This document shows positions 1-7,642 of a stretch of DNA of 40,746 nucleotides, one piece after another. Each line of letters opens with the position of its first letter. Position 1 is the stretch's first letter. The notes under the pieces were generated by a model, which was not told the origin of the DNA, did not search any database, and saw only the letters and a list, made by a program, of their open reading frames with translations. The stretch is from Lachnospiraceae bacterium UBA6403 (GTDB taxonomy: Bacteria > Bacillota > Clostridia > Lachnospirales > Lachnospiraceae). A program made the translations under genes and the position numbers. Where the stretch lies: the NCBI GenBank assembly GCA_002437435.1, contig DJPV01000058.1, forward strand, positions 10,380 to 51,125, read 5' to 3'.

Positions 1-31
1 AAAATATTCGCATGTGGCAGGAGGAAGCAGA

Positions 32-730
32 ATGTTTATCGAAGGAAAAGAACTGGTTAAAAAATACGGAAAAGGAGAAGCAACCGTATATGCGCTTGAT
101 CATACGGATTTCAGCATGGAAAAGAGTGAGATCGTTGTTATCCTGGGACCAAGTGGAAGTGGTAAAAGTACACTGTTAAATATACTTGGAGGACTTGATA
201 AAGCAACAGAGGGAAGCATGATCGTAGATGGAAAAGATCTTGAGAAAATGTCCGCAAAGGAGCTTGAGATTTACAGACGCGAAAAGCTGGGATTTGTATT
301 CCAGTCCTATAATCTGACACCGGATCTTACAGTCAGAGAGAATGTAGAGATGACAGCAGAGCTGGTAAAAGATCCGCTTGATGTGGATTCCCTGATCGAG
401 AATCTGGGACTTACCAAGTATGAGAAGCATTTTCCAAAGGAGCTTTCCGGTGGACAGCAGCAGCGTGTTGCGATCGCAAGAGCCATGGTAAAGAAACCGG
501 ATATTCTTCTGTGTGATGAGCTTACAGGTGCGCTTGATACGAAGTCATCGCGGGATGTACTGCGGAGAGTTCAGAAAATGAATGATACTTATAAGACAAC
601 CGTTGTCATTATTACACATAACCTGAATATAGCCAAAATGGCAGACCGGATCATTAAGATTACAGATGGTAAGGTTACATCTAATGTAAAAAATGCAGAC
701 AAGAAAAGAGTAGAGAAGATGGAGTTGTAA
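32..730 (+). CDS. ABC transporter ATP-binding protein (MacB/LolD-type)
   Basis: Cytoplasmic ATPase subunit, 232 aa, of an FtsX-type ABC exporter. Visible motifs are Walker A GPSGSGKST, Q-loop in FQSYNLTP, signature LSGGQQQRVAIARA, and a Walker B/D-loop region read as LLCDELTGALD. In this family the latter is normally DEPTGALD, so the usual proline is a leucine here, while the catalytic Glu is kept. I chose ATG at 32 because an AGGAGG (19-24) lies 7 nt upstream; a GTG at 14 is in frame but overlaps that site. The permease gene starts 1 nt after the stop, so the two are translationally coupled. Family members export peptides or lipids or act as bacitracin-type resistance or signalling pumps; the substrate cannot be read from sequence. 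The upstream promoter lies outside the window. Confidence 0.93.
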   Translation: MFIEGKELVKKYGKGEATVYALDHTDFSMEKSEIVVILGPSGSGKSTLLNILGGLDKATEGSMIVDGKDLEKMSAKELEIYRREKLGFVFQSYNLTPDLTVRENVEMTAELVKDPLDVDSLIENLGLTKYEKHFPKELSGGQQQRVAIARAMVKKPDILLCDELTGALDTKSSRDVLRRVQKMNDTYKTTVVIITHNLNIAKMADRIIKITDGKVTSNVKNADKKRVEKMEL

Positions 731-731
731 T

Positions 732-2969
732 ATGACGATCAATAAGAGAGCTGCGCGCAGCGTAAAGAATAATATATCTTTTTATATTATAAGTATTCTC
801 CTTACTGCACTTACGTCCGTGCTCATAGTAGGTGCTGTGTCAACCGGACGCAATCTGACAAAGGTTGTGAAAAAATTTGTAGATGAATACAAGGCAGAGG
901 ATGCAGAATTTGTTACTTACAATCCTATATCAGATGAGGATATGGCGAGTCTGGAAAAGGAATATGATGTGATCCTTGAATACAGCAGCTATAAGGATAT
1001 TAGCGTAGACAGCGGAGATCTGAAAGGCGCAACGGTCCGTGTGTTTGGGATGACGGAGAAGCTGAATCTGTGTGAGGTGAGAGATGGTCATGAGCCGGGA
1101 ATCGGGGAAGCCCTTATTACACAGAATTTTGCTGAGAAACATGATATCTCAGTTGGAGATAAGATCTCTCTTGGCTCATATGATTATACCGTATCCGCAT
1201 ATACAACAAAGGCAGATTATATCTATATGCTTGAGAAGCCTACAGGCTATATCGACAATGAGAAATTTGGTCTGATCGTGGTGGACCGGGATGAATATGA
1301 GAAGATCGATGTCGCAGAAACCGGATACTACTCTATAAAATATAACAAAGATAATTCCAAAGACGTACGGAAAAAGTTAAATGAAGATTATGTAATGGCA
1401 AGTTACACGGCAGCTACAACAAATACAAGAATATCAATGCCTGTAAATGAAGGTACTGCTGTTACGAACATGGCAACGATGTATGCACCTGTGTTGTTCA
1501 TAATCATAATTACACTTATCGTTATGATACTTGGAAGAAATATTAAAAATGAACAGTATCTTCTTGGAACATTTCTGGCACTTGGATTTTCCAGAAAGCA
1601 GATTGTTGGTCATTATATGCGTTATGGGTTGATCCCCGGACTGATCGGAAGTGTACTTGGAATTTTATGTGGGATACCAACGACAAAGCTTTTAAGTAAA
1701 TTTTATATCGAATATGACTTTGAAAAACTGACATATAAGGTCACATATGATATTCCTGCGATTATTATAGCACTTGTTGTACCGGCGTTGCTTTATTGTA
1801 TTGCCATTGCGATACAAGCTGCAAAGCTCCTTAAAAAATCACCGGTCGATCTGTTAAGAAATACAGGAAAAGACCGCAGAACGATCGGCGTTATGAAGAA
1901 CAGCCATGCGAAGACCCAGCTTAAGATGAGAGTCAGAAGCGTGATCGGACATCCGGGAAGAAGTATCGTGACAGTATTTGGAGTGGCAGTTGCATCATTC
2001 TGTATTCTCGGTGGATTGATCGTGCATGACAGTCTGGATGATCTGATGACCAATGGACTTACAAGTTCTATAAAATATGAATATCTGTACCGGTTGAATT
2101 CATTGGAGACAGGAACGCCGGATGAGGGCGAAGCCCTGTTCCAGAACTACTATGAAGTAGATGGCAGCACAGTACAGCTCTCGGCACAGGGAATCGTGGA
2201 GAATTCCAAATATTTCCCGAATAAGACGGACAGTGGAGATAAGATGGAGCTGGACAAATATTATCTGACAAGTGCAGCGGCAGAGACCTTTGGCGTGAAG
2301 GTTGGCGAAGAAATTACATTTAACAATATTACAGATCTGAAAGAGCATAAGGTAAAGATCAGTGGTATTGTGACAGATAATACACATTGTTATCTGTATA
2401 CAGGAAGAAGTAACGCAACCGAACTTGCAGGAGTTGATGAAGATGTATACAACTGTATTATCAGTAAGGATCGATTAGAGCTTGATCAGGATCTTGTAGC
2501 AAGCGAAACAGAGATGACGGTATCAGCGGATACAATGGAGAATCTGATGGGACCGATGAAAGTCATCGTAATCGCATTTGAAATCCTGGGAATGATAATG
2601 GGCGTATTTGTACTGTATCTGATCATCAACATGATCGTATCGGAATCATCAACCAATATATCTGTTATGAAGGTACTTGGTTTCAGCAGAAAAGAGATTT
2701 CAAACAGAGTATTAAATGTAAATCATGTGCTGGTATGCCTGGGCTTCATTCTTGGTTTCCCGATCGCATATTTATTTGTAAAGGTCGGTTATGCAGATAC
2801 GATAGAAAACTATGGAATGTTATTATCACCGGTAGTTAAAGTGAAATCCATTGTGATCGGCTTCGTACTTACATGGGTAACATACGAACTGTCTCTTCTT
2901 CTTCAGAAAAGAAAAATATCAAGGATTGACATGGTGGAAGCTTTGAAGCAAAATAGTAGAAACGAGTAA
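732..2969 (+). CDS. FtsX-family ABC transporter permease
   Basis: Membrane subunit (745 aa) partnering the ATPase just upstream. It has the duplicated FtsX arrangement: one TM near the N-terminus (about 14-38), an extracytoplasmic MacB-like domain, three TMs (about 248-368), then a second unit with one TM (about 405-430), a second extracellular domain and three C-terminal TMs (about 612-727). This two-module form is typical of Clostridia and Bacilli exporters that work with one ATPase gene. The start directly follows the ATPase stop. A TetR-type gene follows 34 nt later in the same direction and is the obvious candidate regulator. The substrate is unknown. Confidence 0.9.
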   Translation: MTINKRAARSVKNNISFYIISILLTALTSVLIVGAVSTGRNLTKVVKKFVDEYKAEDAEFVTYNPISDEDMASLEKEYDVILEYSSYKDISVDSGDLKGATVRVFGMTEKLNLCEVRDGHEPGIGEALITQNFAEKHDISVGDKISLGSYDYTVSAYTTKADYIYMLEKPTGYIDNEKFGLIVVDRDEYEKIDVAETGYYSIKYNKDNSKDVRKKLNEDYVMASYTAATTNTRISMPVNEGTAVTNMATMYAPVLFIIIITLIVMILGRNIKNEQYLLGTFLALGFSRKQIVGHYMRYGLIPGLIGSVLGILCGIPTTKLLSKFYIEYDFEKLTYKVTYDIPAIIIALVVPALLYCIAIAIQAAKLLKKSPVDLLRNTGKDRRTIGVMKNSHAKTQLKMRVRSVIGHPGRSIVTVFGVAVASFCILGGLIVHDSLDDLMTNGLTSSIKYEYLYRLNSLETGTPDEGEALFQNYYEVDGSTVQLSAQGIVENSKYFPNKTDSGDKMELDKYYLTSAAAETFGVKVGEEITFNNITDLKEHKVKISGIVTDNTHCYLYTGRSNATELAGVDEDVYNCIISKDRLELDQDLVASETEMTVSADTMENLMGPMKVIVIAFEILGMIMGVFVLYLIINMIVSESSTNISVMKVLGFSRKEISNRVLNVNHVLVCLGFILGFPIAYLFVKVGYADTIENYGMLLSPVVKVKSIVIGFVLTWVTYELSLLLQKRKISRIDMVEALKQNSRNE

Positions 2970-3003
2970 GATTATTTGCAAAAGTTGTTTTTGGAGGATG
3001 CAC

Positions 3004-3597
3004 ATGGCAAAACGTGTATTTACAGAGGAAGAGAGAACGGAATACAGAGAAAAAATGCTGGCAGCAGGTTTTGATCTGTTAAAACAATATGGAATGACAC
3101 ATATGTCGGTTGCAAAGATCACAGAGGCGGCCGGTATAGGTGTAAGTACATTTTATAATTTCTTCCCATCGAAAGAGGCGTATGTATATGAAGTACTGGA
3201 ATACAGGAGAAAGATCATACCTGAACTTATAAAAATGGCGCTGAATGGGAAAGAAAAAGCAGGACCTGCTGAGACACGAACATATCTGAAATTCATGATT
3301 GATGAGAATTACAGTGTATTTCCAAGCCTTACACCTGAAGATGAAAAACGTCTGTTAGAAATACTTCCGGAACAGGCAAGACCTGATCTGAAGCATGAAA
3401 CAGATGTAGCGGCCAGATTTATGCAGTGGATGGAAGGCGTCCGCCAGGATATAAATATCGGAGTGGTTGCAAATCTGATCAAGATATATGTACTTGGTGC
3501 GGAAGGCAGGGATATCCTTCATGATGCGGCATATGAAGAGACAATGGAACGTATGCGAGATGTGATCCTATATGAAATCTTTGGACGGATAGAATAA
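3004..3597 (+). CDS. TetR-family transcriptional regulator
   Basis: A 197-aa protein with an N-terminal TetR-type helix-turn-helix. The recognition region reads VAKITEAAGIGVSTFYNFFP followed by SKEAYVYEVLEYR, a typical TetR_N ending. The C-terminal ligand domain is unassigned. An in-frame ATG at 2998 sits directly against the GGAGG (2993-2997), so ATG 3004, 6 nt after it, is the better start. It lies in line with the ABC exporter genes and probably represses them in response to an exported compound. That is an inference from position; no operator was identified because the exporter promoter is outside the window. Confidence 0.88.
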   Translation: MAKRVFTEEERTEYREKMLAAGFDLLKQYGMTHMSVAKITEAAGIGVSTFYNFFPSKEAYVYEVLEYRRKIIPELIKMALNGKEKAGPAETRTYLKFMIDENYSVFPSLTPEDEKRLLEILPEQARPDLKHETDVAARFMQWMEGVRQDINIGVVANLIKIYVLGAEGRDILHDAAYEETMERMRDVILYEIFGRIE

Positions 3598-3602
3598 GAA
3601 GC

Positions 3603-4878
3603 TTAAGAGCCTGCCAGCGGCAGTAATACTCTGACGGTGAAGATACCGTTCTTTGCAAAGAACTGGAACTGACCATGGTAGGAATCTGCGATCGCAGCAA
3701 TATTTTTAGTTCCAAATCCATGACCTGTCTGCGTGGAGGCGGGCATACCATTTTGAAAAGAAAACGTTCCGATAAACGGATTGCTGATCTGGATCAGGAG
3801 CGTCTGATTCCGTTCGGCGAGCTGAACCTGTATGAATTTTTCTTCTGTTTCGATCGATGCATGGAGGGCATTTTCCAGAGCATTTGATAAAACGGCACAC
3901 AGCTTTGTGTCAGACAGAGGAAGTTCCGCAGGAATAGAAAAGCCTGAACCAGCAGAGAGATGCCCTCTGATTCTGCTTTGGTATCGTAGACGGACAGAAG
4001 CAGATTGATCAGTTCGTTTGAACAGAATTGTTTTGGTGTGATCGCATCCAGGTCGGATTGTACGTTTTGTATATATCCCTGAAGCTTATCCAGATTCCCG
4101 GTTCCTGCAAGTGCCTGCAAATAAGTAAAATGATGATGCATATCATGGCGGTAGGCGGCTGCCTGTGCCTGTATGGTTCGCATATGATTTAAGTCAATGG
4201 CTGCGTGCGTAAGCTGCATATGCAGAGATTCTGCCAGTCGTTCTGCCTGTTCCTGTTCTTCCAGCTTATGATAATAATAAAAGATGAAAACAAAATAGAA
4301 GACACAGCAGACGGATGGCATGAACTGAACCACAAATTCATTGCTGGTATAAAGCATGTTGGTATAAATCGTAGAAGCATAATCAAAAAGATAGTAGCAG
4401 AGTGGAAGAATACCAAGGATATAGACTGATTTTTTTGCTTTTGGCATAAAATGCTGTGTCAGAGTTGCTTCATAGTGGTATAAGAAATAAAAAGTTATAA
4501 TCGCACAGCCTACATAAACGATCGTGTAAATGATCTTATTGTCAGAAAATAACCGGACAGCCAGGCCGCACCAGCGGGGAATCTGACAGCACATATAAGC
4601 AGTTAAGACGCTGACGATTGAGGTGATCCATGAACATTTGTATATCAGCCAGAGAAAAAGGATCAATGGAAGATGGACTACGACCGGATACAGACCTCTG
4701 GAGATTTCCTGCCCGAAGACTGCGAAAGAAATAATCTGAAGTATTCCATCAAGGGCGCAGAAAACAGACAGAGAGAGTATGTTTTCCGGTTAAACGGAAC
4801 GCCGGTAAAACATACACTTGCTGCTGCACCAAAGAGGAATACGGTTATAAAATAAATACTGTCGCAGAGAAAATTCAT
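3603..4878 (-). pseudogene. AgrC-like GHKL sensor histidine kinase, two frameshifts
   Basis: Three ORF pieces on the minus strand join into one ~425-aa kinase. The start is ATG at 4876-4878, 15 nt after the upstream regulator stop. The first piece (4878 to about 4755) starts the multi-TM sensor; a 1-nt frameshift near 4752-4760 joins it to the second piece, which holds the remaining TMs and the H-box YRHDMHHHF. A second frameshift near 3935-3945 leads into the catalytic domain, where the N-box LSNALENALHA and G-box GHGFGTKNI are readable, ending at TAA 3603-3605. All catalytic motifs survive in the wrong frames. Both lesions are single-base and next to short homopolymers, so a sequencing error cannot be excluded. 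As written, no full-length kinase would be made. Confidence 0.85.
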
Positions 4879-4893
4879 ATCATTGGCTCCTTA

Positions 4894-5628
4894 TCATTTT
4901 CCAAAAGAGGTTGTATAGGCAAAATTTAAAAACTGTTCTGAAATCTTTGTGTAATTATTTCTGGAAAGCGGGATCTTCTGACTATCTGTCAGGATAATAT
5001 CACTTTTTGTAACATATTGAATATAATTCATATTAACCGCATAAGAACGGTGCGGGTATATAAAATCAGGATAGACCTTCAGAATATCCAGAAATTCTGT
5101 AAAGGTCATTATGGCAGAGATTGTTGTCCGATCTGCCAGATGTAAGGTGATGGTTCTGTGCGTGACTTCGCCATATACCAGAGCAGATACCCTGATCCGG
5201 CTATATTGCTTCGCTGTTGTATAAATGATAAAGCTTGCGGTATCTTTCTTATCCAGTTCGGCAAAAATTGCATCTATGGAAGCAAAAAATTTTTCTTCGG
5301 TTACCGGTTTTAATAGGTAGTTCTGGGCTTTCACTTCGTAGCTGTCTACTGCATATTCCGGAGAACTTGTCAGGAAGATGATCTCGGTGTCTGTTCCGGA
5401 AGCCCTGATATTTCTTGCAATTTCAATTCCATTTTCTCCGGGCATTAAAATGTCCAGAATCGTAATATCAAATCGTTTTCCCTGATCAATGGCATCCGGT
5501 AATGAGAAGCCATTTTGAAATATATGAATCTGAAGCGGTATGGCATGAAGCTTCTGATATCGTTCAAAGAGATCTGCCAGTGCCTGCCTCTCCTGTTTGC
5601 TGTCATCACAAATCGCTATATGTATCAA
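4894..5628 (-). CDS. LytTR-family response regulator (AgrA/LytR-like)
   Basis: A 244-aa protein with an N-terminal receiver domain (IAICDDS acidic pocket; phosphoacceptor D59 in ITILDILMPGENG; conserved K in LLKPV) and a C-terminal LytTR DNA-binding domain (about 145-240; PHRSYAVNMNYI and IPLSRNNYTKI motifs). The start codon is TTG (5626-5628) with AAGGAG about 10 nt upstream on the minus strand. It is the first gene of an operon with the GHKL kinase, the usual arrangement of peptide-sensing Agr/Com-type systems, but no peptide precursor or AgrB is present here. LytTR proteins bind paired direct repeats about 21 bp apart, and exactly such a pair lies upstream at 5749-5782, which suggests autoregulation. 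Confidence 0.9.
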   Translation of the reverse strand: MIHIAICDDSKQERQALADLFERYQKLHAIPLQIHIFQNGFSLPDAIDQGKRFDITILDILMPGENGIEIARNIRASGTDTEIIFLTSSPEYAVDSYEVKAQNYLLKPVTEEKFFASIDAIFAELDKKDTASFIIYTTAKQYSRIRVSALVYGEVTHRTITLHLADRTTISAIMTFTEFLDILKVYPDFIYPHRSYAVNMNYIQYVTKSDIILTDSQKIPLSRNNYTKISEQFLNFAYTTSFGK

Positions 5629-5717
5629 AAAAATCTACTCCTTATCATGGCTTAACAGATTGTGCCAAGCCGGTCTTTGATCGTCATTTGTACAGGCGTA
5701 CTCATTGACCTGAATTC

Positions 5718-5746
5718 ATTATAGCATAGTTCTGACCGGATCGTTT
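5718..5746 (-). promoter_or_regulatory. Probable promoter of the LytTR regulator-kinase operon
   Basis: On the minus strand a perfect TATAAT (5718-5723) lies about 90 nt upstream of the regulator start. The position 17 nt further upstream (5741-5746, AAACGA) is a poor -35 box, as expected for an activated promoter. The direct repeats at 5749-5782 adjoin it. Confidence 0.5.
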
Positions 5747-5748
5747 GA

Positions 5749-5782
5749 CATTTCATACATGTATAGATGCATTTCATGCATG
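5749..5782. promoter_or_regulatory. Tandem 13-bp direct repeats, likely LytTR binding site
   Basis: CATTTCATACATG (5749-5761) and CATTTCATGCATG (5770-5782) match at 12 of 13 positions and start 21 bp apart, two helical turns. AgrA/LytTR regulators are known to bind pairs of direct repeats with this spacing. The pair lies just upstream of the weak -35 of the LytTR operon, and about 100 bp upstream of the divergent FTR-like gene, so it could serve either or both. Confidence 0.55.
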
Positions 5783-5877
5783 GAATGTAAATGTTGAAAT
5801 CTGTTGTGGAATGCGGAGCTGCTTCGTGATAGACTGAAAATATACAGGGATAATTTTAGATTAAGGGAGAATTAACC

Positions 5878-6078
5878 ATGGGAAAAGTAAGATTAAATGA
5901 GAATGCAGAAATAGTTGCAGCCATAAAAGAAGGATTAAAAAGAAAAGATGGATATTGTCCATGCAGGCTTGAAAAGATACCGGAGAACAAATGCATCTGC
6001 AAGGAATTCCGGGATCAGATCAATGATCCGGAGTTTGAGGGATATTGTCATTGCCGTTTATACTACAAAGAAAAGTAA
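5878..6078 (+). CDS. Ferredoxin-thioredoxin reductase catalytic-subunit-like miniprotein
   Basis: A 66-aa protein with three Cys pairs: CPC (27-29), CIC (39-41) and CHC (57-59). These resemble the CPC...CPC...CHC set that in FTR catalytic subunits holds a 4Fe-4S cluster next to a redox-active disulfide. It is shorter than the usual ~110 aa and starts almost at the domain (a short helix, then GYCPCR). ATG at 5878 has GGGAG 8 nt upstream. No thioredoxin, ferredoxin or FTR partner is adjacent. Stand-alone FTR-like proteins occur in anaerobes; the electron donor and target are unknown. It lies between two regulated promoters and probably forms its own transcript. Confidence 0.75.
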   Translation: MGKVRLNENAEIVAAIKEGLKRKDGYCPCRLEKIPENKCICKEFRDQINDPEFEGYCHCRLYYKEK

Positions 6079-6155
6079 TATAGTATGTAAATTCTGTATT
6101 ATTTGCAGTATGACACAGGATGTTTCGTCAAAATAAACATAAAAAATATTTATAT

Positions 6156-6191
6156 ATCCAAAAAAATTGCTAATAAATCCAAAAATATTCT
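6156..6191. promoter_or_regulatory. Direct repeats upstream of mglB, candidate activator site
   Basis: ATCCAAAAAAATTGC (6156-6170) and ATCCAAAAATATTCT (6177-6191) match at 12 of 15 positions and begin 21 bp apart; the second ends 1 nt before the -35 position of the mglB promoter. AraC-type regulators such as YesN typically bind two direct half-sites two helical turns apart at this position. The regulator at 11149-12753 is the natural candidate. The region is AT-rich, so chance similarity is possible. Confidence 0.45.
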
Positions 6192-6192
6192 A

Positions 6193-6221
6193 TTCTTTCT
6201 TCCTGCTTGTCACATTATAAT
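6193..6221 (+). promoter_or_regulatory. mglB promoter
   Basis: A perfect TATAAT (6216-6221) with a 17-nt spacer to TTCTTT (6193-6198), a weak -35. The leader to mglB is about 55 nt, with AGGAGG just before the start. A weak -35 beside direct repeats suggests an activator-dependent promoter. Confidence 0.55.
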
Positions 6222-6282
6222 GAATTTAGTCAATGAGACAGAGCGAAAAATAAACAAAATGTACAAACAGGAGGAATGAAAT

Positions 6283-7548
6283 ATGAGAAAGAAAAAAGTT
6301 ATAGCTGTCATTGCAGCAGCAACACTTGCATTATCAATGGTAGGATGTGGATCAGGCGGATCAGGCGGAAGCAGTTCAAGCGGAGTTGCAAATAAGGATA
6401 AGCCACTTTGCTGGTTCAACCGTCAGCCATCCAACAGCTCAACAGGAGAGCTTGACAAAGAAGCATTAAGCTTCAACAAAGATACTTATTATGTAGGATT
6501 CGATGCTAATCAGGGTGCTGAACTTCAGGGTGAGATGGTTCTTGATTACATCAAGAAGAATGCAGCAACAATCGACCGTAATGGTGATGGTGTTATCGGA
6601 TACGTTTTAGCAATCGGTGATATCGGACACAATGACTCAATCGCTCGTACTCGTGGTGTTCGTTCAGCACTTGGCACAGGAGTTGAGACAGACGGAGCAA
6701 TCGACTCAACACCAGCCGGTACAAATGTAGATGGATCAGCAAAGGTTGTTCAGGATGCAAAACTTGATGTAGATGGTAAGACATATACGATCCGTGAGCT
6801 TGCTTCACAGGAAATGAAGAACTCAGCAGGTGCTACATGGGATGCAGCAACAGCAGGTAACGCTATTGGAACATGGACAGCTTCATTTGGTGATCAGATC
6901 GATGTAGTTGTTTCAAATAACGATGGTATGGGAATGTCAATGTTCAATGCATGGGCAAAGGACAACAAGGTTCCTACATTTGGATACGATGCGAACAGCG
7001 ATGCTGTAGCAGCTATTGCAGAAGGTTACGGCGGAACAATTTCACAGCATGCAGATGTTCAGGCATACTTAACACTCAGAGTTCTTCGTAACGCACTTGA
7101 TGGAGTAGATGTTGATACAGGTATCGGTACACCGGATGAAGCTGGTAACTGCTTGACAGAAGGTGAAGATTACAGATACAGTGAAGAAGAAAGATCATAC
7201 TACGCATTAAACGTAGCTGTAACTGCTGACAACTATCAGGATTTTACAGATTCAACAAAGGTTTATGACAAGGTTGCAAAACAGCTTGATTCAAGCAAGA
7301 GCCCAACAAAGAAAGTATGGCTTGATATCTACAATGCTTCAGATAACTTCTTAAGCTCAACATACCAGCCACTTCTTGAGAACTACGATGATCTGCTCAA
7401 CCTGAAAGTAGATTATATCGGTGGTGATGGTCAGACAGAGTCTAACATTACAAACCGTCTTGGTAACCCAGGCGAATATGACGCATTTGCGATCAACATG
7501 GTTAAGACAGATAATGCAGCATCATACACAACACTTCTTAACAAATAA
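6283..7548 (+). CDS. mglB: Galactose/glucose-type ABC substrate-binding lipoprotein, circularly permuted
   Basis: A 421-aa lipoprotein: signal peptide with lipobox, Cys22 (SMVGC), then a Gly/Ser linker. It captures a hexose outside the cell for MglAC. Residues that match the E. coli galactose-binding protein are W44-F45-N46 (FFN motif), the Ca-loop D98-x-N100-x-D102-G, H116-N-D118-xxx-R122, W186, the NND motif at 212-214 and D236. The strand that normally opens the fold, with its Asp/Phe ligands and the AINLV segment, is instead at the C-terminus: D354/F356 in SDNFLSS and AFAINMV (401-407). The polypeptide ends at LLNK, which would normally run into the strand at residues 41-46. Thus the domain order is rotated. 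Small insertions occur near 131-185 and 275-305. It heads the mglBAC operon. Confidence 0.9.
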   Translation: MRKKKVIAVIAAATLALSMVGCGSGGSGGSSSSGVANKDKPLCWFNRQPSNSSTGELDKEALSFNKDTYYVGFDANQGAELQGEMVLDYIKKNAATIDRNGDGVIGYVLAIGDIGHNDSIARTRGVRSALGTGVETDGAIDSTPAGTNVDGSAKVVQDAKLDVDGKTYTIRELASQEMKNSAGATWDAATAGNAIGTWTASFGDQIDVVVSNNDGMGMSMFNAWAKDNKVPTFGYDANSDAVAAIAEGYGGTISQHADVQAYLTLRVLRNALDGVDVDTGIGTPDEAGNCLTEGEDYRYSEEERSYYALNVAVTADNYQDFTDSTKVYDKVAKQLDSSKSPTKKVWLDIYNASDNFLSSTYQPLLENYDDLLNLKVDYIGGDGQTESNITNRLGNPGEYDAFAINMVKTDNAASYTTLLNK

Positions 7549-7582
7549 GATAACTGATCGACAGGCAAAATGATTTAACTCA

Positions 7583-7616
7583 GAGGGGTGTCAGATACAA
7601 TAATTTGATACCCTTC
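7583..7616 (+). terminator. Intercistronic hairpin between mglB and mglA
   Basis: An 11-bp stem with two G-U pairs (7583-7593 with 7606-7616), a 12-nt loop and four T's after it. It lies between the binding-protein gene and the ATPase gene, where partial terminators or RNA-stabilising hairpins commonly raise binding-protein expression over the transporter subunits. The short T-tract suggests attenuation rather than full termination. Confidence 0.6.
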
Positions 7617-7642
7617 TTTTACTAAGAAAGGGAAGTAGAGAT

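Noticed and set aside
6283..7548. Fusion of MglB with a partial duplicate of itself, rather than permutation
   Set aside because: Each canonical MglB motif occurs exactly once; the opening strand is missing from the N-terminus and present only at the C-terminus, which is rotation and not duplication.
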